This document shows positions 34,649 through 42,771 of a stretch of 42,771 bases of DNA, in pieces. The stretch comes from Planctomycetota bacterium (GTDB taxonomy: Bacteria; Planctomycetota; B15-G4), in NCBI GenBank assembly GCA_020638905.1, contig JACKHP010000036.1, positions 1 to 42,771 on the forward strand, in the 5' to 3' direction. The notes below the pieces were generated by a model. It worked only from the letters and a program-made list of their open reading frames with translations, was not told the origin of the DNA and ran no database searches. Position numbers and translations under genes: made by a program. Position 1 is the stretch's first letter. Every line of letters starts with the position of its first letter.

Positions 34649-34831
34649 GATGCGTGCGATTGTCTCAAGTCGGACGGGCCGGGGGAACGGGCCAGCGCGT
34701 TCGGCGCCGCGGTTTCGCGCGGCGCGCGGAAGTCCAGGTCCCCGGGTGAGGCGACGGTGGCCGTCGGGTTACGCTCTGCGGCGAGCCCGTGCGTCGGACG
34801 ATCGCCGCGCGCGCCCGGGGAACCCGCGTCC

Positions 34832-35458
34832 ATGCTCGAGCATCTCGTCGCCGACTACGGCTACCCGGCCGTTCTGCTGGGGACGTTCCTCGAGGGCGAG
34901 ACGATCGTCGTTCTGGGAGCGGTGGCGGCCCGCCGCGGGCTGCTCGATCTCGAACTCGTGATCGCCTGCTCGTTCTGCGGCAGCCTGCTCGGCGACCAGC
35001 TCTTCTTCCTGCTGGGCCGTCGCTACGGCCGCTCGTTCCTGGCGAAGCACCCCAAGTGGGACGTCCGCATGCTGCGCGCGCGCCACATGCTCGAACGGCA
35101 CCAGACGCCGGTCATCCTGGGCTTCCGCTTCCTCTACGGGTTGCGCAACGTGATCCCGTTCGCGCTGGGGATGTCGTCGGTGTCGCTGCTGCGCTACGTG
35201 GTGCTCAACGTGGTCGGCGCCGCGATCTGGGCCGTCACGCTGGGCTGCGCGGGCTGGGCGCTCGGAGCCGCGCTCGAGACGCTGCTGCGCGACATCGCCC
35301 ACGCCCAGGCGTTCGTGCTGGCCGGCCTGGTGGCCATCGCCGTGTTCGTGTTCGTCGCGCGACGCGTCGGACGCGCCGAGGACGCCGCGCTCGAGGAGGA
35401 GGCGCGGCACGACGCCGGCGCGCACGTCGACGATGGGCCGGACGCCCCGGGGGACTGA
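34832..35458 (+). CDS. DedA-family membrane protein
   Basis: The 208-residue membrane protein has DedA-family signatures: LLGTFLEGETIVVLGAVAARRG near the start, LGDQLFFLLGRRYGRSF, and the basic motif GFRFLYGLRNVIPFALG. Two re-entrant and about three membrane-spanning hydrophobic stretches are visible. DedA proteins act as proton-linked flippases for undecaprenyl phosphate or phospholipids. The C-terminus is a charged cytoplasmic tail. The ATG at 34832 was chosen because the family start follows it directly; the longer upstream frame runs over cysS. The cardiolipin synthase gene begins 4 bases after its stop, so both lipid-related genes are coupled. Confidence 0.88.
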   Translation: MLEHLVADYGYPAVLLGTFLEGETIVVLGAVAARRGLLDLELVIACSFCGSLLGDQLFFLLGRRYGRSFLAKHPKWDVRMLRARHMLERHQTPVILGFRFLYGLRNVIPFALGMSSVSLLRYVVLNVVGAAIWAVTLGCAGWALGAALETLLRDIAHAQAFVLAGLVAIAVFVFVARRVGRAEDAALEEEARHDAGAHVDDGPDAPGD

Positions 35459-35462
35459 GACC

Positions 35463-36857
35463 GTGTTCGAGTTCACCTGGCGTCACCTGGGGACGGTGCT
35501 CGGCTTCCTGCTCGGCGTGGTGCTCGTGGCGCGCATGCTGCGCCAGGAGCGTTCGCCGTCGGTGACCTTCGCCTGGCTGCTGGCGATGGCCTTCGTCCCG
35601 TACGTGGGCGTGCCGGCCTACCTGCTGCTCGGCGGACGCAAGCTGGCCGAGCGCGCGCGCCACAAGCGCACGCTCTACGGCACCGACGGGGGCGCCGCCG
35701 CCGCCGACGCCGTGGCACCGCCCGAGCGCGAGGGGCACGCCTTCGAGCTGCTGGGGGACGGCGTCCTGGCGCGCAGCCGGCTGTTCGCGCTGATCGACGC
35801 GGCGCGCACGTCGATCCGGCTGCAGACCTTCATCCTCGGACGGGACGACGTGGGGCGCGAGCTCGTCGAGCGACTCGCGCGGCGCGCGCGCGAAGGCGTC
35901 GACGTGCGCCTGCTCGTCGACGCGCTGGGCAGCCTGCGCACGCGTGGGAGCTTCCTCGACCCGCTGCGCCGCGCGGGCGGCAAGGTCTCCGTCTTCATGC
36001 CGATGCTGCCCTTCCACCGCACCTGGTCGGCCAACCTGCGCAACCACCGCAAGCTGGCGGTGATCGACGGCCGGGACGCGTGGCTCGGCGGCATGAACGT
36101 GGTCGCCGAGGAGATGGGCCCCGCGCCGACGCGCTGGATCGACGCGGCGTCGTGGCTGCGCGGTCCGTGCGTGGCCGACCTCGTGCGCATCTTCGACGCG
36201 GACTGGGCCTTCGCCTCGGGAGGCGAGCAGCCTCCTGCCGCCGCGCCGGCGTCGGAACCCGCGCCTGCTGACGCGACCGACGCGCGCCGTGCCGCGGTCT
36301 CGGCGTCGGACGTGGCCGTGCGCGTCGCGGCCGGCGGCCCCGACGTCGAAGGCGAGCCGCTCACCGACGGGTTCTTCGCGGCACTCGCCGAGGCGCACCG
36401 CCGCATCTGGATCGTGACGCCGTACTTCATTCCCGACGAGGGTCTGCTGCGCGTGCTGCGCTACCAGGCGCTGCGCGGCGTCGACGTGCGTCTCGTGCTG
36501 CCCGAGCGAAGCAACCACCTGCTGGCCGACCTGGCCCGCGCGCGCTTCGTGCGGCGGCTGGTGCGCGACGGCGTCGACGTGCGCCTCGTCCCGGAGCGCA
36601 TGGTGCACGCCAAGCTGCTCGTGCTCGACGACGAGCGCGCCGTGATGGGCTCGGCCAACCTCGACCTGCGCAGCCTGTACGTGAACTACGAGCTCGCGCT
36701 CTTCCTGCACGGACGCCGGGCGAACGCCGTCCTGGCGGCGTGGGTCGACGAGCTGGCCTCCGACGCGCGCCGGGTGCTCGCCGACCAGGTGCGTGTCCCG
36801 GGTCTGCCGCGCCAGCTCGCCGAGGACGTGGCCGCACTCGTCTCGCCGCTGCTCTGA
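35463..36857 (+). CDS. Cardiolipin synthase-type phospholipase D family enzyme
   Basis: The 464-residue protein has two N-terminal membrane helices (about 9-26 and 33-56) like bacterial Cls. Two HxKx4D motifs lie at His195 (NHRKLAVIDG) and His382 (VHAKLLVLDD). It should join two phosphatidylglycerols to cardiolipin, or another headgroup reaction. An Ala/Pro/Glu linker (about 255-285) separates the halves. The GTG at 35463 follows the DedA stop by 4 bases and has a GGGGGA site upstream; an in-frame ATG at 35433 lies inside the DedA gene and would lengthen the N-terminus by ten residues. Convergent with the aminotransferase gene. Confidence 0.88.
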   Translation: MFEFTWRHLGTVLGFLLGVVLVARMLRQERSPSVTFAWLLAMAFVPYVGVPAYLLLGGRKLAERARHKRTLYGTDGGAAAADAVAPPEREGHAFELLGDGVLARSRLFALIDAARTSIRLQTFILGRDDVGRELVERLARRAREGVDVRLLVDALGSLRTRGSFLDPLRRAGGKVSVFMPMLPFHRTWSANLRNHRKLAVIDGRDAWLGGMNVVAEEMGPAPTRWIDAASWLRGPCVADLVRIFDADWAFASGGEQPPAAAPASEPAPADATDARRAAVSASDVAVRVAAGGPDVEGEPLTDGFFAALAEAHRRIWIVTPYFIPDEGLLRVLRYQALRGVDVRLVLPERSNHLLADLARARFVRRLVRDGVDVRLVPERMVHAKLLVLDDERAVMGSANLDLRSLYVNYELALFLHGRRANAVLAAWVDELASDARRVLADQVRVPGLPRQLAEDVAALVSPLL

Positions 36858-36878
36858 GCCGCGCCCGGGACGTCGTGG

Positions 36879-36900
36879 GCTCGGCGTCCGCACGCCGAGC
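36879..36900. terminator. Bidirectional hairpin terminator
   Basis: A perfect 9-bp stem (GCTCGGCGT / ACGCCGAGC) with a CCGC loop lies in the 55-base gap between two convergent genes. It has no long T-run, as is common in high-GC genomes, but its place suits a two-way transcription end. Confidence 0.6.
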
Positions 36901-36912
36901 ACGGCGTCGCGC

Positions 36913-38055
36913 TCAGCGCACGCCGCGCCGGACGGCCGCGATCACGCGCTCGAGCGCGGCCTCGTCGAGTCCCGCGTGGATCGGCAGGCGCACGAGGGTG
37001 GCGCCGGCGTCCTCGGTCACCGGCAGCACGCGCGGCGGGCCGATCGTGCGCCGTGCGAATCCGGTCGTGTGCAGCGGGACGAAGTGGAACGCCGCCTCGA
37101 TGCCGTCGTCGGCGAGCGTCGCGAGCAGCCGGTCGCGCGCGCGGCCGTCGCGCGTGCGCACGACGTAGAGGTGTCCGTTGCGGCGGCAGCGCTCCGGCGT
37201 GCGCTGGGGACGCAGCGTCCCGTCGTCGAACAGCTCGGCGAAGGCCTCGTCGTACGCGGCGGCCACGGCGCGCCGCGCGTCGGTGATCGCCTCGAGCTTG
37301 TCGAGCTGCGCGAGCACGATCGCCGCCAGCGGATCGGCGAGCTGTCCGCTGCTCCCGGACGCGACCCACTCGTAGCGCACCACCTCGCCGCGCCGGAACG
37401 CCCCACGGTTGGTGCCCTTGTCGGCCAGCACCTCGGCCAGGCGCGCGACGTCGTCGTCGCGCAGCAGCAACGCGCCGCCCTCGCCGCAGGTCACGTTCTT
37501 GGTCTGGTGGAACGAGAACACCGTGGCGTCGGCGTCCGCTCCCAGCGGCCGGTCGTCGAAGCGGGTGCCGACGGCATGGGCGGCGTCGTCGATCACGAGC
37601 ACGTCGCGTCCGGCCGCGGCCCGCAGCCCGGAGAGGTCGGCGCTCACGCCGGCGTAGTCGACCGGCAGCAGGGCGCGGGTGCGCGGCCCGACGACACGCG
37701 CCACGTCGTCGGGGGCGAGGCACAGGGTCTGCGCGTCGACGTCGGCGAAGACGATCGTCGCGCCGCGCGCCAGCAGTCCCGAGACGGTGGTGGGGAAGGT
37801 GAACGCCGGGACGACGACCTCGTCGCCGGGGCCGAGCGCGAGGGCGGCGCAGGCCAGCTCGAGCGCCGCGGTGGCCGACGGCAGCAGGTGCACGTGCGGG
37901 ACGCCGCAGAGCGCGGCCAGGCGCTCGGCGAGCCGGCCCACGTGCGGTCCGTCGCCGGACAGCTCGCCGGTGCGCAGGCTGGCCAGGACCGCGCGCTCCT
38001 CCTCGGGGCCCAGTTCGGCGCGGTGCAGCCGGATCGGTGGACGCGACTCTCCCAT
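36913..38055 (-). CDS. WecE-like dTDP-sugar aminotransferase (DegT/DnrJ/EryC1 family)
   Basis: The 380-residue protein matches DegT/DnrJ/EryC1 sugar aminotransferases, closest in motif to WecE (376 residues). VVVPAFTFPTT, the cofactor pair DDAAHAVG (Asp156) and the PLP-lysine block VFSFHQTKNVTCGEGGAL (Lys186) are clear. The reaction would be transfer of an amino group from glutamate to a 4-keto-6-deoxy sugar nucleotide, for a surface glycan. The ATG at 38055 was chosen because upstream codons are Arg-rich and lie in the divergent promoter gap. No other sugar-nucleotide gene is in view, so the pathway is unknown. Confidence 0.85.
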   Translation of the reverse strand: MGESRPPIRLHRAELGPEEERAVLASLRTGELSGDGPHVGRLAERLAALCGVPHVHLLPSATAALELACAALALGPGDEVVVPAFTFPTTVSGLLARGATIVFADVDAQTLCLAPDDVARVVGPRTRALLPVDYAGVSADLSGLRAAAGRDVLVIDDAAHAVGTRFDDRPLGADADATVFSFHQTKNVTCGEGGALLLRDDDVARLAEVLADKGTNRGAFRRGEVVRYEWVASGSSGQLADPLAAIVLAQLDKLEAITDARRAVAAAYDEAFAELFDDGTLRPQRTPERCRRNGHLYVVRTRDGRARDRLLATLADDGIEAAFHFVPLHTTGFARRTIGPPRVLPVTEDAGATLVRLPIHAGLDEAALERVIAAVRRGVR

Positions 38056-38137
38056 GCCCAGAGCGTGCCACGCCGCCGGGTCGCGGAGAACGCCGAGCCG
38101 ACACCGGCGCGCCACGCGCGGGCCGGCCTGCCGGCGG

Positions 38138-38166
38138 TTCCACCGGGCGCCGGCCGTGCGTAGACT
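38138..38166 (+). promoter_or_regulatory. Sigma-70-type promoter of the ABC operon
   Basis: TTCCAC (38138-38143), 17 bases, TAGACT (38161-38166). The spacing is ideal and each hexamer has four of six consensus matches. The start would be near 38173, about 34 bases before the GTG of the first gene. Confidence 0.5.
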
Positions 38167-38206
38167 CGACGCCTCCCACGGTCCGCCGCGGCGCCGCCGG
38201 TGTCGC

Positions 38207-38509
38207 GTGGCCGTCCCTTCGCGTCTGCTGAGAGCCGAATCCTTGCCCGATGCCCCGGGTCTCGCCTGGACCGTCGCCTCGGTCGCCGGCTTCGTGCTGC
38301 TCGTGTCGAGCTACCTCGTGAACCAGGCCGGACGCTGCCGTCCCGACTCGCTGCGCTACCTCTCGGCGAACACGCTGGGCGCGGGCCTGCTGGCGGCCTA
38401 CAGCTGGCGCATCGGCGAGTTCGTGTTCGTGGGGCTCGAGGGCTTCTGGTGCGTCGCGTCGGCGTTCGCGCTGCGCAGGATGCTGCGGCGCGGCGAGGTG
38501 ACGGCGTGA
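38207..38509 (+). CDS. Small two-helix membrane protein (CBU_0592-like)
   Basis: At about 100 residues, it has two or three hydrophobic helices: WTVASVAGFVLLVSSYLV, then RPDSLRYLSANTLGAGLLAAY and FWCVASAFALRRML. The pattern (helix, SY.L...G....SL.Y...N..GA..L, helix ending in ALR) matches the CBU_0592 family of unknown function. The start is uncertain: GTG at 38207 or TTG at 38243. The end overlaps the ABC ATPase start (GTGA), so it is made with the transporter and may be an accessory part. Confidence 0.6.
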   Translation: MAVPSRLLRAESLPDAPGLAWTVASVAGFVLLVSSYLVNQAGRCRPDSLRYLSANTLGAGLLAAYSWRIGEFVFVGLEGFWCVASAFALRRMLRRGEVTA

Positions 38510-39432
38510 GCGACGGTCCGGTGATCGACCTGCGCGGGGTGACCGTGCGCTACGGCAGGTTCGTCGCGCTCGACGACGTGACGGCCACGTCCGAGGGCGG
38601 GGCGGTGGGGCTGCTGGGACCGAACGGCGCGGGCAAGTCGTCGCTCATCAAGGCGCTGCTGGGGCTCGTCCCGCTGGCCGAGGGCGAGGCCAAGGTGCTC
38701 GGCGACGACGTGCGTCGCCAGCCCGACCGCCTGCGCCGGCGGCTCGGCTACATGCCCGAGCGCGACGCGGCCTTCCCGCACCTCACCGGCTTCCAGGCCA
38801 CCTGGTACGCGGGACGCCTGGCGGGCATGCCCGACGCCGACGCGCGCCGCCGCGCCCACGAGGTGCTGCTCTTCGCGGGACTCGAAGAGGCGCGCTACCG
38901 CGACGTCTCGACCTACAGCACGGGCATGCGCCAGCGCGTCAAGCTGGCCCAGGCGCTCGTGCACGATCCCGACCTGCTGTTCCTCGACGAGCCCACGAAC
39001 GGCCTCGACCCCAAGGGGCGCGACGAGATGCTGGCGCTGATCAAGACGCTCAGCCGCGCCAAGGGCATCCACGTGGTGCTGAGCAGCCACCTGCTGCGCG
39101 ACGTCGAGGACGTGTGCGGATCGGTGCTCGTCATGCGTCACGGCAAGATGGTCAAGCACGAGACCATCGAGGGGCTGCGCAAGGCGACCGACGACGCGTT
39201 CTCGGTGCTGCTGCGCGGCGACGGCGAGGCCTTCAAGCTCGCCTGCGAGCGGCGCGGCATGGCGGTCCGTCCCCGCAAGGGCACCGAGGTCGAGGTGCAC
39301 GTCCCGCGCGGGACGGGGGCGCGCGACGTCTTCGGCGCGGCGCTCGAGAGCGGCACCGTGGTGCACAAGCTCGTGCCCACGCGCGTGTCCCTCGAGGAGG
39401 CGCTGCTCGACGTGCTGGGGCGCGACGACTGA
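38506..39432 (+). CDS. ABC transporter ATPase
   Basis: The 308-residue ATPase has Walker A GPNGAGKSS, signature YSTGMRQRVKLAQAL, Walker B LLFLDEPTNGLDP and H-loop VVLSSHLL. It is of the single-domain export type (like CcmA/NatA/gliding GldA) with a C-terminal about 90-residue domain. It powers the permease encoded next. The GTG start overlaps the upstream gene (GTGA) and the TGA shares a base with the next ATG (TGATG). Substrate unknown. Confidence 0.92.
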   Translation: MSDGPVIDLRGVTVRYGRFVALDDVTATSEGGAVGLLGPNGAGKSSLIKALLGLVPLAEGEAKVLGDDVRRQPDRLRRRLGYMPERDAAFPHLTGFQATWYAGRLAGMPDADARRRAHEVLLFAGLEEARYRDVSTYSTGMRQRVKLAQALVHDPDLLFLDEPTNGLDPKGRDEMLALIKTLSRAKGIHVVLSSHLLRDVEDVCGSVLVMRHGKMVKHETIEGLRKATDDAFSVLLRGDGEAFKLACERRGMAVRPRKGTEVEVHVPRGTGARDVFGAALESGTVVHKLVPTRVSLEEALLDVLGRDD

Positions 39433-40343
39433 TGGTCGTCCACGATCGCAGCTACTCGCGCTGGGACGGCGACCGCACGGGAAAGGTGCCGGGCGCGTGG
39501 GTGATCCTCGACCGCGGCGTGATGACCGGCCTGGCGGTGCTCTTCAAGCGCAAGATCTTCGCCGTGCTGCTCACGCTGTGGGCCTTCGGGCCGTTCGTGG
39601 CGGCCGTGCTCATCATGTACGCGGTGTTCTACTTCCGCTCGACCCCCGAGCTGGCCGAGATCGCGCGCAACATGAGCGACGTGCTGCGCCTGGTGACGCC
39701 CACGCCCGACACGCTGTGGGGCTACCTCGTGAACCTGCAGCTCCCGGTGGTGTTCATGCTCTGCGTGCTCGTCGGCTCGGGCCTGATCGCCGAAGACCGC
39801 CGCACGAACGCGCTCGAGCTGTACCTCTCGCGGCCGCTCGGACGCTTCCAGTACGTGACCGGCAAGCTGGCGGTGATCGGCTTCTTCCTGTCGCTCGTCA
39901 CGGTCGTGCCGGCCGTGATCATCGTGCTGGTCTGGATGGCCCTGGGCGCCACGAGCGCCGACGAGCTGGCCTCGCTCTCGGGGCTCATCGTGAAGGCGGT
40001 CGAGGCCGGCGCCGTGCAGGTGCTCGTCATGTCGTTGCTGATCCTGGCCGCGTCGTCGCTGGCCAAGCGCGCGCGCAACGCGACGATCCTGTTCGTGGGC
40101 TTCCTGGTCGTGTCCGAGATCATCCTGCACGGCATCCTGTTCGAGGTGCTGGGCAACCCGTCGGTGCACCTCGTCTCGATCCTGTACGACGTGCGGCAGT
40201 GCGCGGCCTGGCTGCTCGACAACCCGGCCGAGCTCGATCCCGACGTGCCTGCGCTGCACTGCGCGGTGGTGTTGCTGGGATGGGTCGTGCTGTGGTCGGG
40301 CGTGATCCTGCGCCGGGTGCGGCCGGTCGAGGTGGTCGCGTGA
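39432..40343 (+). CDS. ABC-2-type permease subunit
   Basis: The 303-residue membrane protein has about six hydrophobic helices: about 38-63, 97-117, 137-170, 180-203, 210-235 and 275-295. After the second helix, GSGLIAEDRRTNALELYLSRPLGRFQYVTGK is a hallmark of ABC-2 export permeases (coupling helix). It should pair with the ATPase encoded just before it. Its TGA overlaps the GTG of the second ATPase gene (GTGA). Confidence 0.85.
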   Translation: MVVHDRSYSRWDGDRTGKVPGAWVILDRGVMTGLAVLFKRKIFAVLLTLWAFGPFVAAVLIMYAVFYFRSTPELAEIARNMSDVLRLVTPTPDTLWGYLVNLQLPVVFMLCVLVGSGLIAEDRRTNALELYLSRPLGRFQYVTGKLAVIGFFLSLVTVVPAVIIVLVWMALGATSADELASLSGLIVKAVEAGAVQVLVMSLLILAASSLAKRARNATILFVGFLVVSEIILHGILFEVLGNPSVHLVSILYDVRQCAAWLLDNPAELDPDVPALHCAVVLLGWVVLWSGVILRRVRPVEVVA

Positions 40344-41332
40344 CGCCCGCGTCCGACACGCCTGCCGTGGTCGCGTCGAGCCCGGTCGCGCCCGTGCGTT
40401 CGGCCGGCAGGGCCCCCGCGAAGCTCACGGTCCGCAAGGTCTCGCGTTGGTACGGCGACGTGATCGCGCTGAACGCCGTCGACCTCGCCTTCGGCCCGGG
40501 CGTGACCGGCCTGCTGGGACCGAACGGCGCGGGAAAGACGACGCTCATCCGGCTGCTGGTGGGCATGGCGACGCCGGGCGACGGGACGGTCGAGCTCGAC
40601 GGTCAGCGCATCCGCGGGAACCTCGCGGCGCTCGTGCGCATCGGCTTCGTCCCCGACGGCGACGGCCTCTACGAGGACGTGCCCGCGCGGCGCTTCCTGC
40701 TCGACCAGGCCGAGCAGCGGGGCTTCACGGGCGCGGCGCGCGAGGCGCGCGTCGACGAGGTCGTGCGCCGCGTGGGGCTCGAGGAGTACGTCCCCAAGAA
40801 GATGGGCGCGCTCAGCAAGGGCAACCGGCAGAAGTGCAAGCTGGCCCAGGCGCTGCTGCACGATCCCGACGTGCTCGTGCTCGACGAGCCGCTCACGGGA
40901 CTCGATCCGATCATGCGCCGCGACTTCATCGCGGTGGTGCGCAGCCTCGGCGACGAGGGCGTCACCGTGGTCGTGAGCAGCCACGTGCTGCACGAGGTCG
41001 AGGCCATGACCGACGACATCGTGCTCATGCGCCACGGGCAGGTGCTGGCCGAGGGCAAGGTGGCCGACATCCGCGACACGCTCGACACGCACGCGCGGCG
41101 CATCCGTATCGGGACGCCCGACCCGCGCGCGCTGGGACGCCTGCTGCTCGGCGAGGACGACCTCGTGTCGGGCCTCGCGTTCGAGGGCGCCGACCTCGTG
41201 GCGGCCACGATGCACCGCGACCGTCTGTGCGCGTTCGTGCAGCAGGCCGCCGTCGACGGCGCGGCCGAGGTGACCGCGCTCGAGCCGCTCGACGACGACC
41301 TGCGCTCCGTCTTCTCGTACCTGGTGACCTGA
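40340..41332 (+). CDS. Second ABC transporter ATPase
   Basis: The 330-residue ATPase has Walker A GPNGAGKTT, Walker B VLVLDEPLTGLDP and an H-loop VVSSHVLHEVE. The signature is LSKGNRQKCKLAQAL rather than LSGGQ, as in many ABC-2 exporters. A Pro/Ala/Val-rich N-terminal extension of about 25 residues precedes the domain. It shares short blocks with the first ATPase (LLGPNGAGK, KLAQALxHDPD), a sign of duplication. It is paired with the permease encoded 2 bases later. Confidence 0.92.
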   Translation: MTPASDTPAVVASSPVAPVRSAGRAPAKLTVRKVSRWYGDVIALNAVDLAFGPGVTGLLGPNGAGKTTLIRLLVGMATPGDGTVELDGQRIRGNLAALVRIGFVPDGDGLYEDVPARRFLLDQAEQRGFTGAAREARVDEVVRRVGLEEYVPKKMGALSKGNRQKCKLAQALLHDPDVLVLDEPLTGLDPIMRRDFIAVVRSLGDEGVTVVVSSHVLHEVEAMTDDIVLMRHGQVLAEGKVADIRDTLDTHARRIRIGTPDPRALGRLLLGEDDLVSGLAFEGADLVAATMHRDRLCAFVQQAAVDGAAEVTALEPLDDDLRSVFSYLVT

Positions 41333-41334
41333 CG

Positions 41335-42177
41335 ATGAGTCGTCCGCGCCCGCCTGAGGGACTCGCCGCGGTGCGCGTCGCCGCGCGCACCTGCGTGGCC
41401 GGCGCCCCGCGCGGACGCCGCCGCATCGGGCTGCTGGCCCTGGTCTTCCTGCCCGCGCTCGTCACGGCGCTCGTGCTGATCCTCGGTGAGTCCGGGCGCG
41501 GCACGGGCTTCAAGAACTTCGCGACGATCCTCGGCGTGGCCTACCTCGGGCGCATCCTGCCGCTGGCGATGATCTTCCTGGGCACGGCCACCTTCGGCGA
41601 CGAGTGGGCCGGAGGCACCGCCTGCTACGTGCTCGGCCAGCCGCTCTCGCGCCGCGCCCTGGTGGTCGGACGCTGGCTGGCCTGCGTCCGCCGCGCGCTC
41701 GTGCTCGTGCTGCCCGCGGTGGCCACCGTGTACCTGCTCTGCCTGCTGCCGTTCGGCGACGCCTGGCAGGTCTACCTGGGGGCCCTCGGCTGGACGCTGG
41801 CCGTGCTGTCCCTGCTCACCTGCGCATACGCGGCGGTCTTCCTGTTCTTCGGTCTGGCCTTCGCCCGCGCGGTCATGTGGTCGATGGTGTACGTCTTCAT
41901 CTCCGAGATGGTGCTCTCGCAGTTGCCGCAGAGCCTGGCGATGCTCTCGCTCGACTTCCACGCGCGCAACCTGCTGTGGCAGCTCTCGGCGCAAGAGGTG
42001 TTCAAGCCACGCGGGCTGACGCTGGGTTCCGACGTGATCGTCGAGCCGGTCTCGATCGGCGTCTCGCTGCTGTGGATCGCCTGCTTCACCGTCGGCGCGC
42101 TGGCGCTCTCGGCGTTGGTCCTGTCGCGCAAGGAAGCCGGCGGCGAGGTCCAGGCCGCGGCCTCGGGCGAAGCCTGA
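41335..42177 (+). CDS. Second ABC-2-type permease subunit
   Basis: The 280-residue membrane protein has about six hydrophobic helices, with FGDEWAGGTACYVLGQPLSRRALVVGRW as the ABC-2 coupling stretch (compare GLIAEDRRTNALELYLSRPLGR in the other permease). It should form an exporter with the ATPase before it. The ATG lies 2 bases after the ATPase stop. Together the four genes encode two ATPase/permease pairs, which could work as one heteromeric exporter or two related ones. Substrate unknown. Confidence 0.82.
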   Translation: MSRPRPPEGLAAVRVAARTCVAGAPRGRRRIGLLALVFLPALVTALVLILGESGRGTGFKNFATILGVAYLGRILPLAMIFLGTATFGDEWAGGTACYVLGQPLSRRALVVGRWLACVRRALVLVLPAVATVYLLCLLPFGDAWQVYLGALGWTLAVLSLLTCAYAAVFLFFGLAFARAVMWSMVYVFISEMVLSQLPQSLAMLSLDFHARNLLWQLSAQEVFKPRGLTLGSDVIVEPVSIGVSLLWIACFTVGALALSALVLSRKEAGGEVQAAASGEA

Positions 42178-42320
42178 CGGAGTCCGCGGCCGACGGGCGA
42201 CTGCGCTCGGACGCACGCCCTCGACCGACGCATCGCGCCCCGAGTCGGCGCCTTGCGTGCCGAGCGCGGAGTCCGCGCGCGTCGTGGTCTGACGTGGGCG
42301 CGGCGACGTCTGTCGTCCCG

Positions 42321-42349
42321 GCGACCACAGCCCGGATCGCCTGTGGCGC
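42321..42349. terminator. Possible terminator after the ABC operon
   Basis: CCACAG (42325-42330) and CTGTGG (42341-42346), extended by GCG/CGC across a one-base bulge, form a stem 144 bases past the last permease stop. No T-run. The remaining bases 42178-42395 show no gene. Confidence 0.35.
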
Positions 42350-42395
42350 ATTCCCGACGGCCTGCGAAGGACGTCACGTCCCCAGGGGGCTCGTG

Positions 42396-42580
42396 TACAC
42401 TACGCAAGCACCGGAGAAGTGACACCGCGGGCCCGTTCGCATCTGGCACCACCCTGCGACGGTCCCGCACGATCCGGTCGCGCGCGTCACCCGAGACGAG
42501 GCGCGCGCGATGCGGGTCGAAGGCGCGTTGGGGCGACGTCGCCTTTGGCTGGCGGCCAAGGCGATGCCGGAGGGCTCGGC
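42396..42580 (+). promoter_or_regulatory. Structured 5' leader of the last gene
   Basis: A -10-like TACACT at 42396-42401 is followed by about 170 bases without a gene. Dyads are: GCGGG/CCCGC plus CCG/CGG and TCGCA/TGCGA (42427-42468), GCGCGCG/CGCGCGC (42480-42508), the 12-base palindrome ggcgacgtcgcc (42532-42543), and an 8-bp stem with one bulge (42541-42562) ending 6 bases before the GGAGG site of the next gene. No known riboswitch core was recognised. It could be a cis-regulatory RNA. Confidence 0.45.
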
Positions 42581-42771
42581 ATGATGGGTGGAAGTCCAAG
42601 ATCTTCGCGTGGGGGCACGGCCGATCTCGTGCAGCCTGCGGCGTCGGTGAGCGCCGAACCCGCGGTCTCGCGGGTGCTCGACTCCCCGACCTCGCTCGAC
42701 AGCATCGGCTTCGGCGCGCTGCTCGGTCTGCCCGTGGGCGTGCTCGCCGCGGCGCTCGTGGTGCGGCTCGA
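42581..42771 (+). CDS. N-terminus of a membrane protein gene, cut by the window edge
   Basis: An open frame starts at tandem ATGs (42581 and 42584) with GGAGG about 8 bases upstream and runs off the right edge after 63 codons. It encodes a Ser/Ala/Val-rich N-terminus of about 43 residues and then a membrane helix (FGALLGLPVGVLAAALVVRL). That looks like the start of a MotA/ExbB- or transport-type membrane protein, but too little is visible to name it. Its long leader is described separately. Confidence 0.55.
   Translation, partial: MMGGSPRSSRGGTADLVQPAASVSAEPAVSRVLDSPTSLDSIGFGALLGLPVGVLAAALVVRL

Overview
The window is very GC-rich (about 70% by eye) bacterial DNA. It is densely coded, with many ATGA, GTGA and TGATG stop/start overlaps and many GTG starts. 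Secreted prenyltransferase-repeat proteins beside a DUF4175-like membrane protein, a multi-Cys ferredoxin/NrfD module run by a sigma-54 two-component system, an archaemetzincin and a lipoprotein of the sulfatase superfamily together suggest a planctomycete-like or deeply branching environmental lineage. That assignment is inference from gene content. No phylogenetic marker was compared.

Region 1 (1-8194, + strand) is one tightly overlapping operon of envelope proteins: the tail of an unrecognised gene, a secreted prenyltransferase-repeat protein, a DUF4175-like membrane protein, a 909-residue secreted coiled-coil protein with 26 copies of a five-residue repeat, a small low-complexity secreted protein, and a second prenyltransferase-repeat paralogue.

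Region 2 (8205-17703, - strand) reads from right to left. A sigma-54-type promoter with candidate activator boxes precedes a membrane-anchored GcvH-like protein whose lipoyl lysine appears to be replaced by arginine. Then come a four-cluster ferredoxin, a HybB/NrfD-type quinone-reactive membrane subunit, a histidine kinase with two haem-binding-type motifs in its periplasmic sensor, and an NtrC-family regulator that overlaps the kinase. Next are an archaemetzincin, an MgtC-like protein, a GlpE-type rhodanese and a DUF2867-type NAD(P)-binding protein. The first five genes look like a self-regulated redox module: the sensor and regulator lie in the same unit as the electron-transfer proteins and probably control its promoter. 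This is the most interesting system in the window.

Region 3 (17743-21267) holds a GalT-like HIT-superfamily nucleotidyltransferase (-), a three-His-box fatty acid desaturase (+) and thiS-thiG (-). Region 4 (21499-28379, +) is the nusA-infB-rbfA transcription/translation operon, without rimP, translationally coupled to a lipoprotein of the alkaline phosphatase/sulfatase superfamily. Region 5 (28452-34648, -) has a class A beta-lactamase-like hydrolase and a hairpin-rich 0.76 kb gap containing a 35-bp near-perfect inverted repeat. It continues with a unit of cysS, a DnaJ/CbpA-type co-chaperone, a CbpM-like modulator and an acetyl-CoA hydrolase/transferase.

Region 6 (34832-42771) contains a DedA protein and a cardiolipin synthase-type enzyme (+), a WecE-like sugar aminotransferase (-), and a five-gene operon (+) of a small two-helix membrane protein and two ABC ATPase/permease pairs. 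The window ends with a long hairpin-rich leader and the start of a further membrane-protein gene. Several genes carry the hexamer TACGAT only 6-8 bases before the start codon, which suggests leaderless transcripts.
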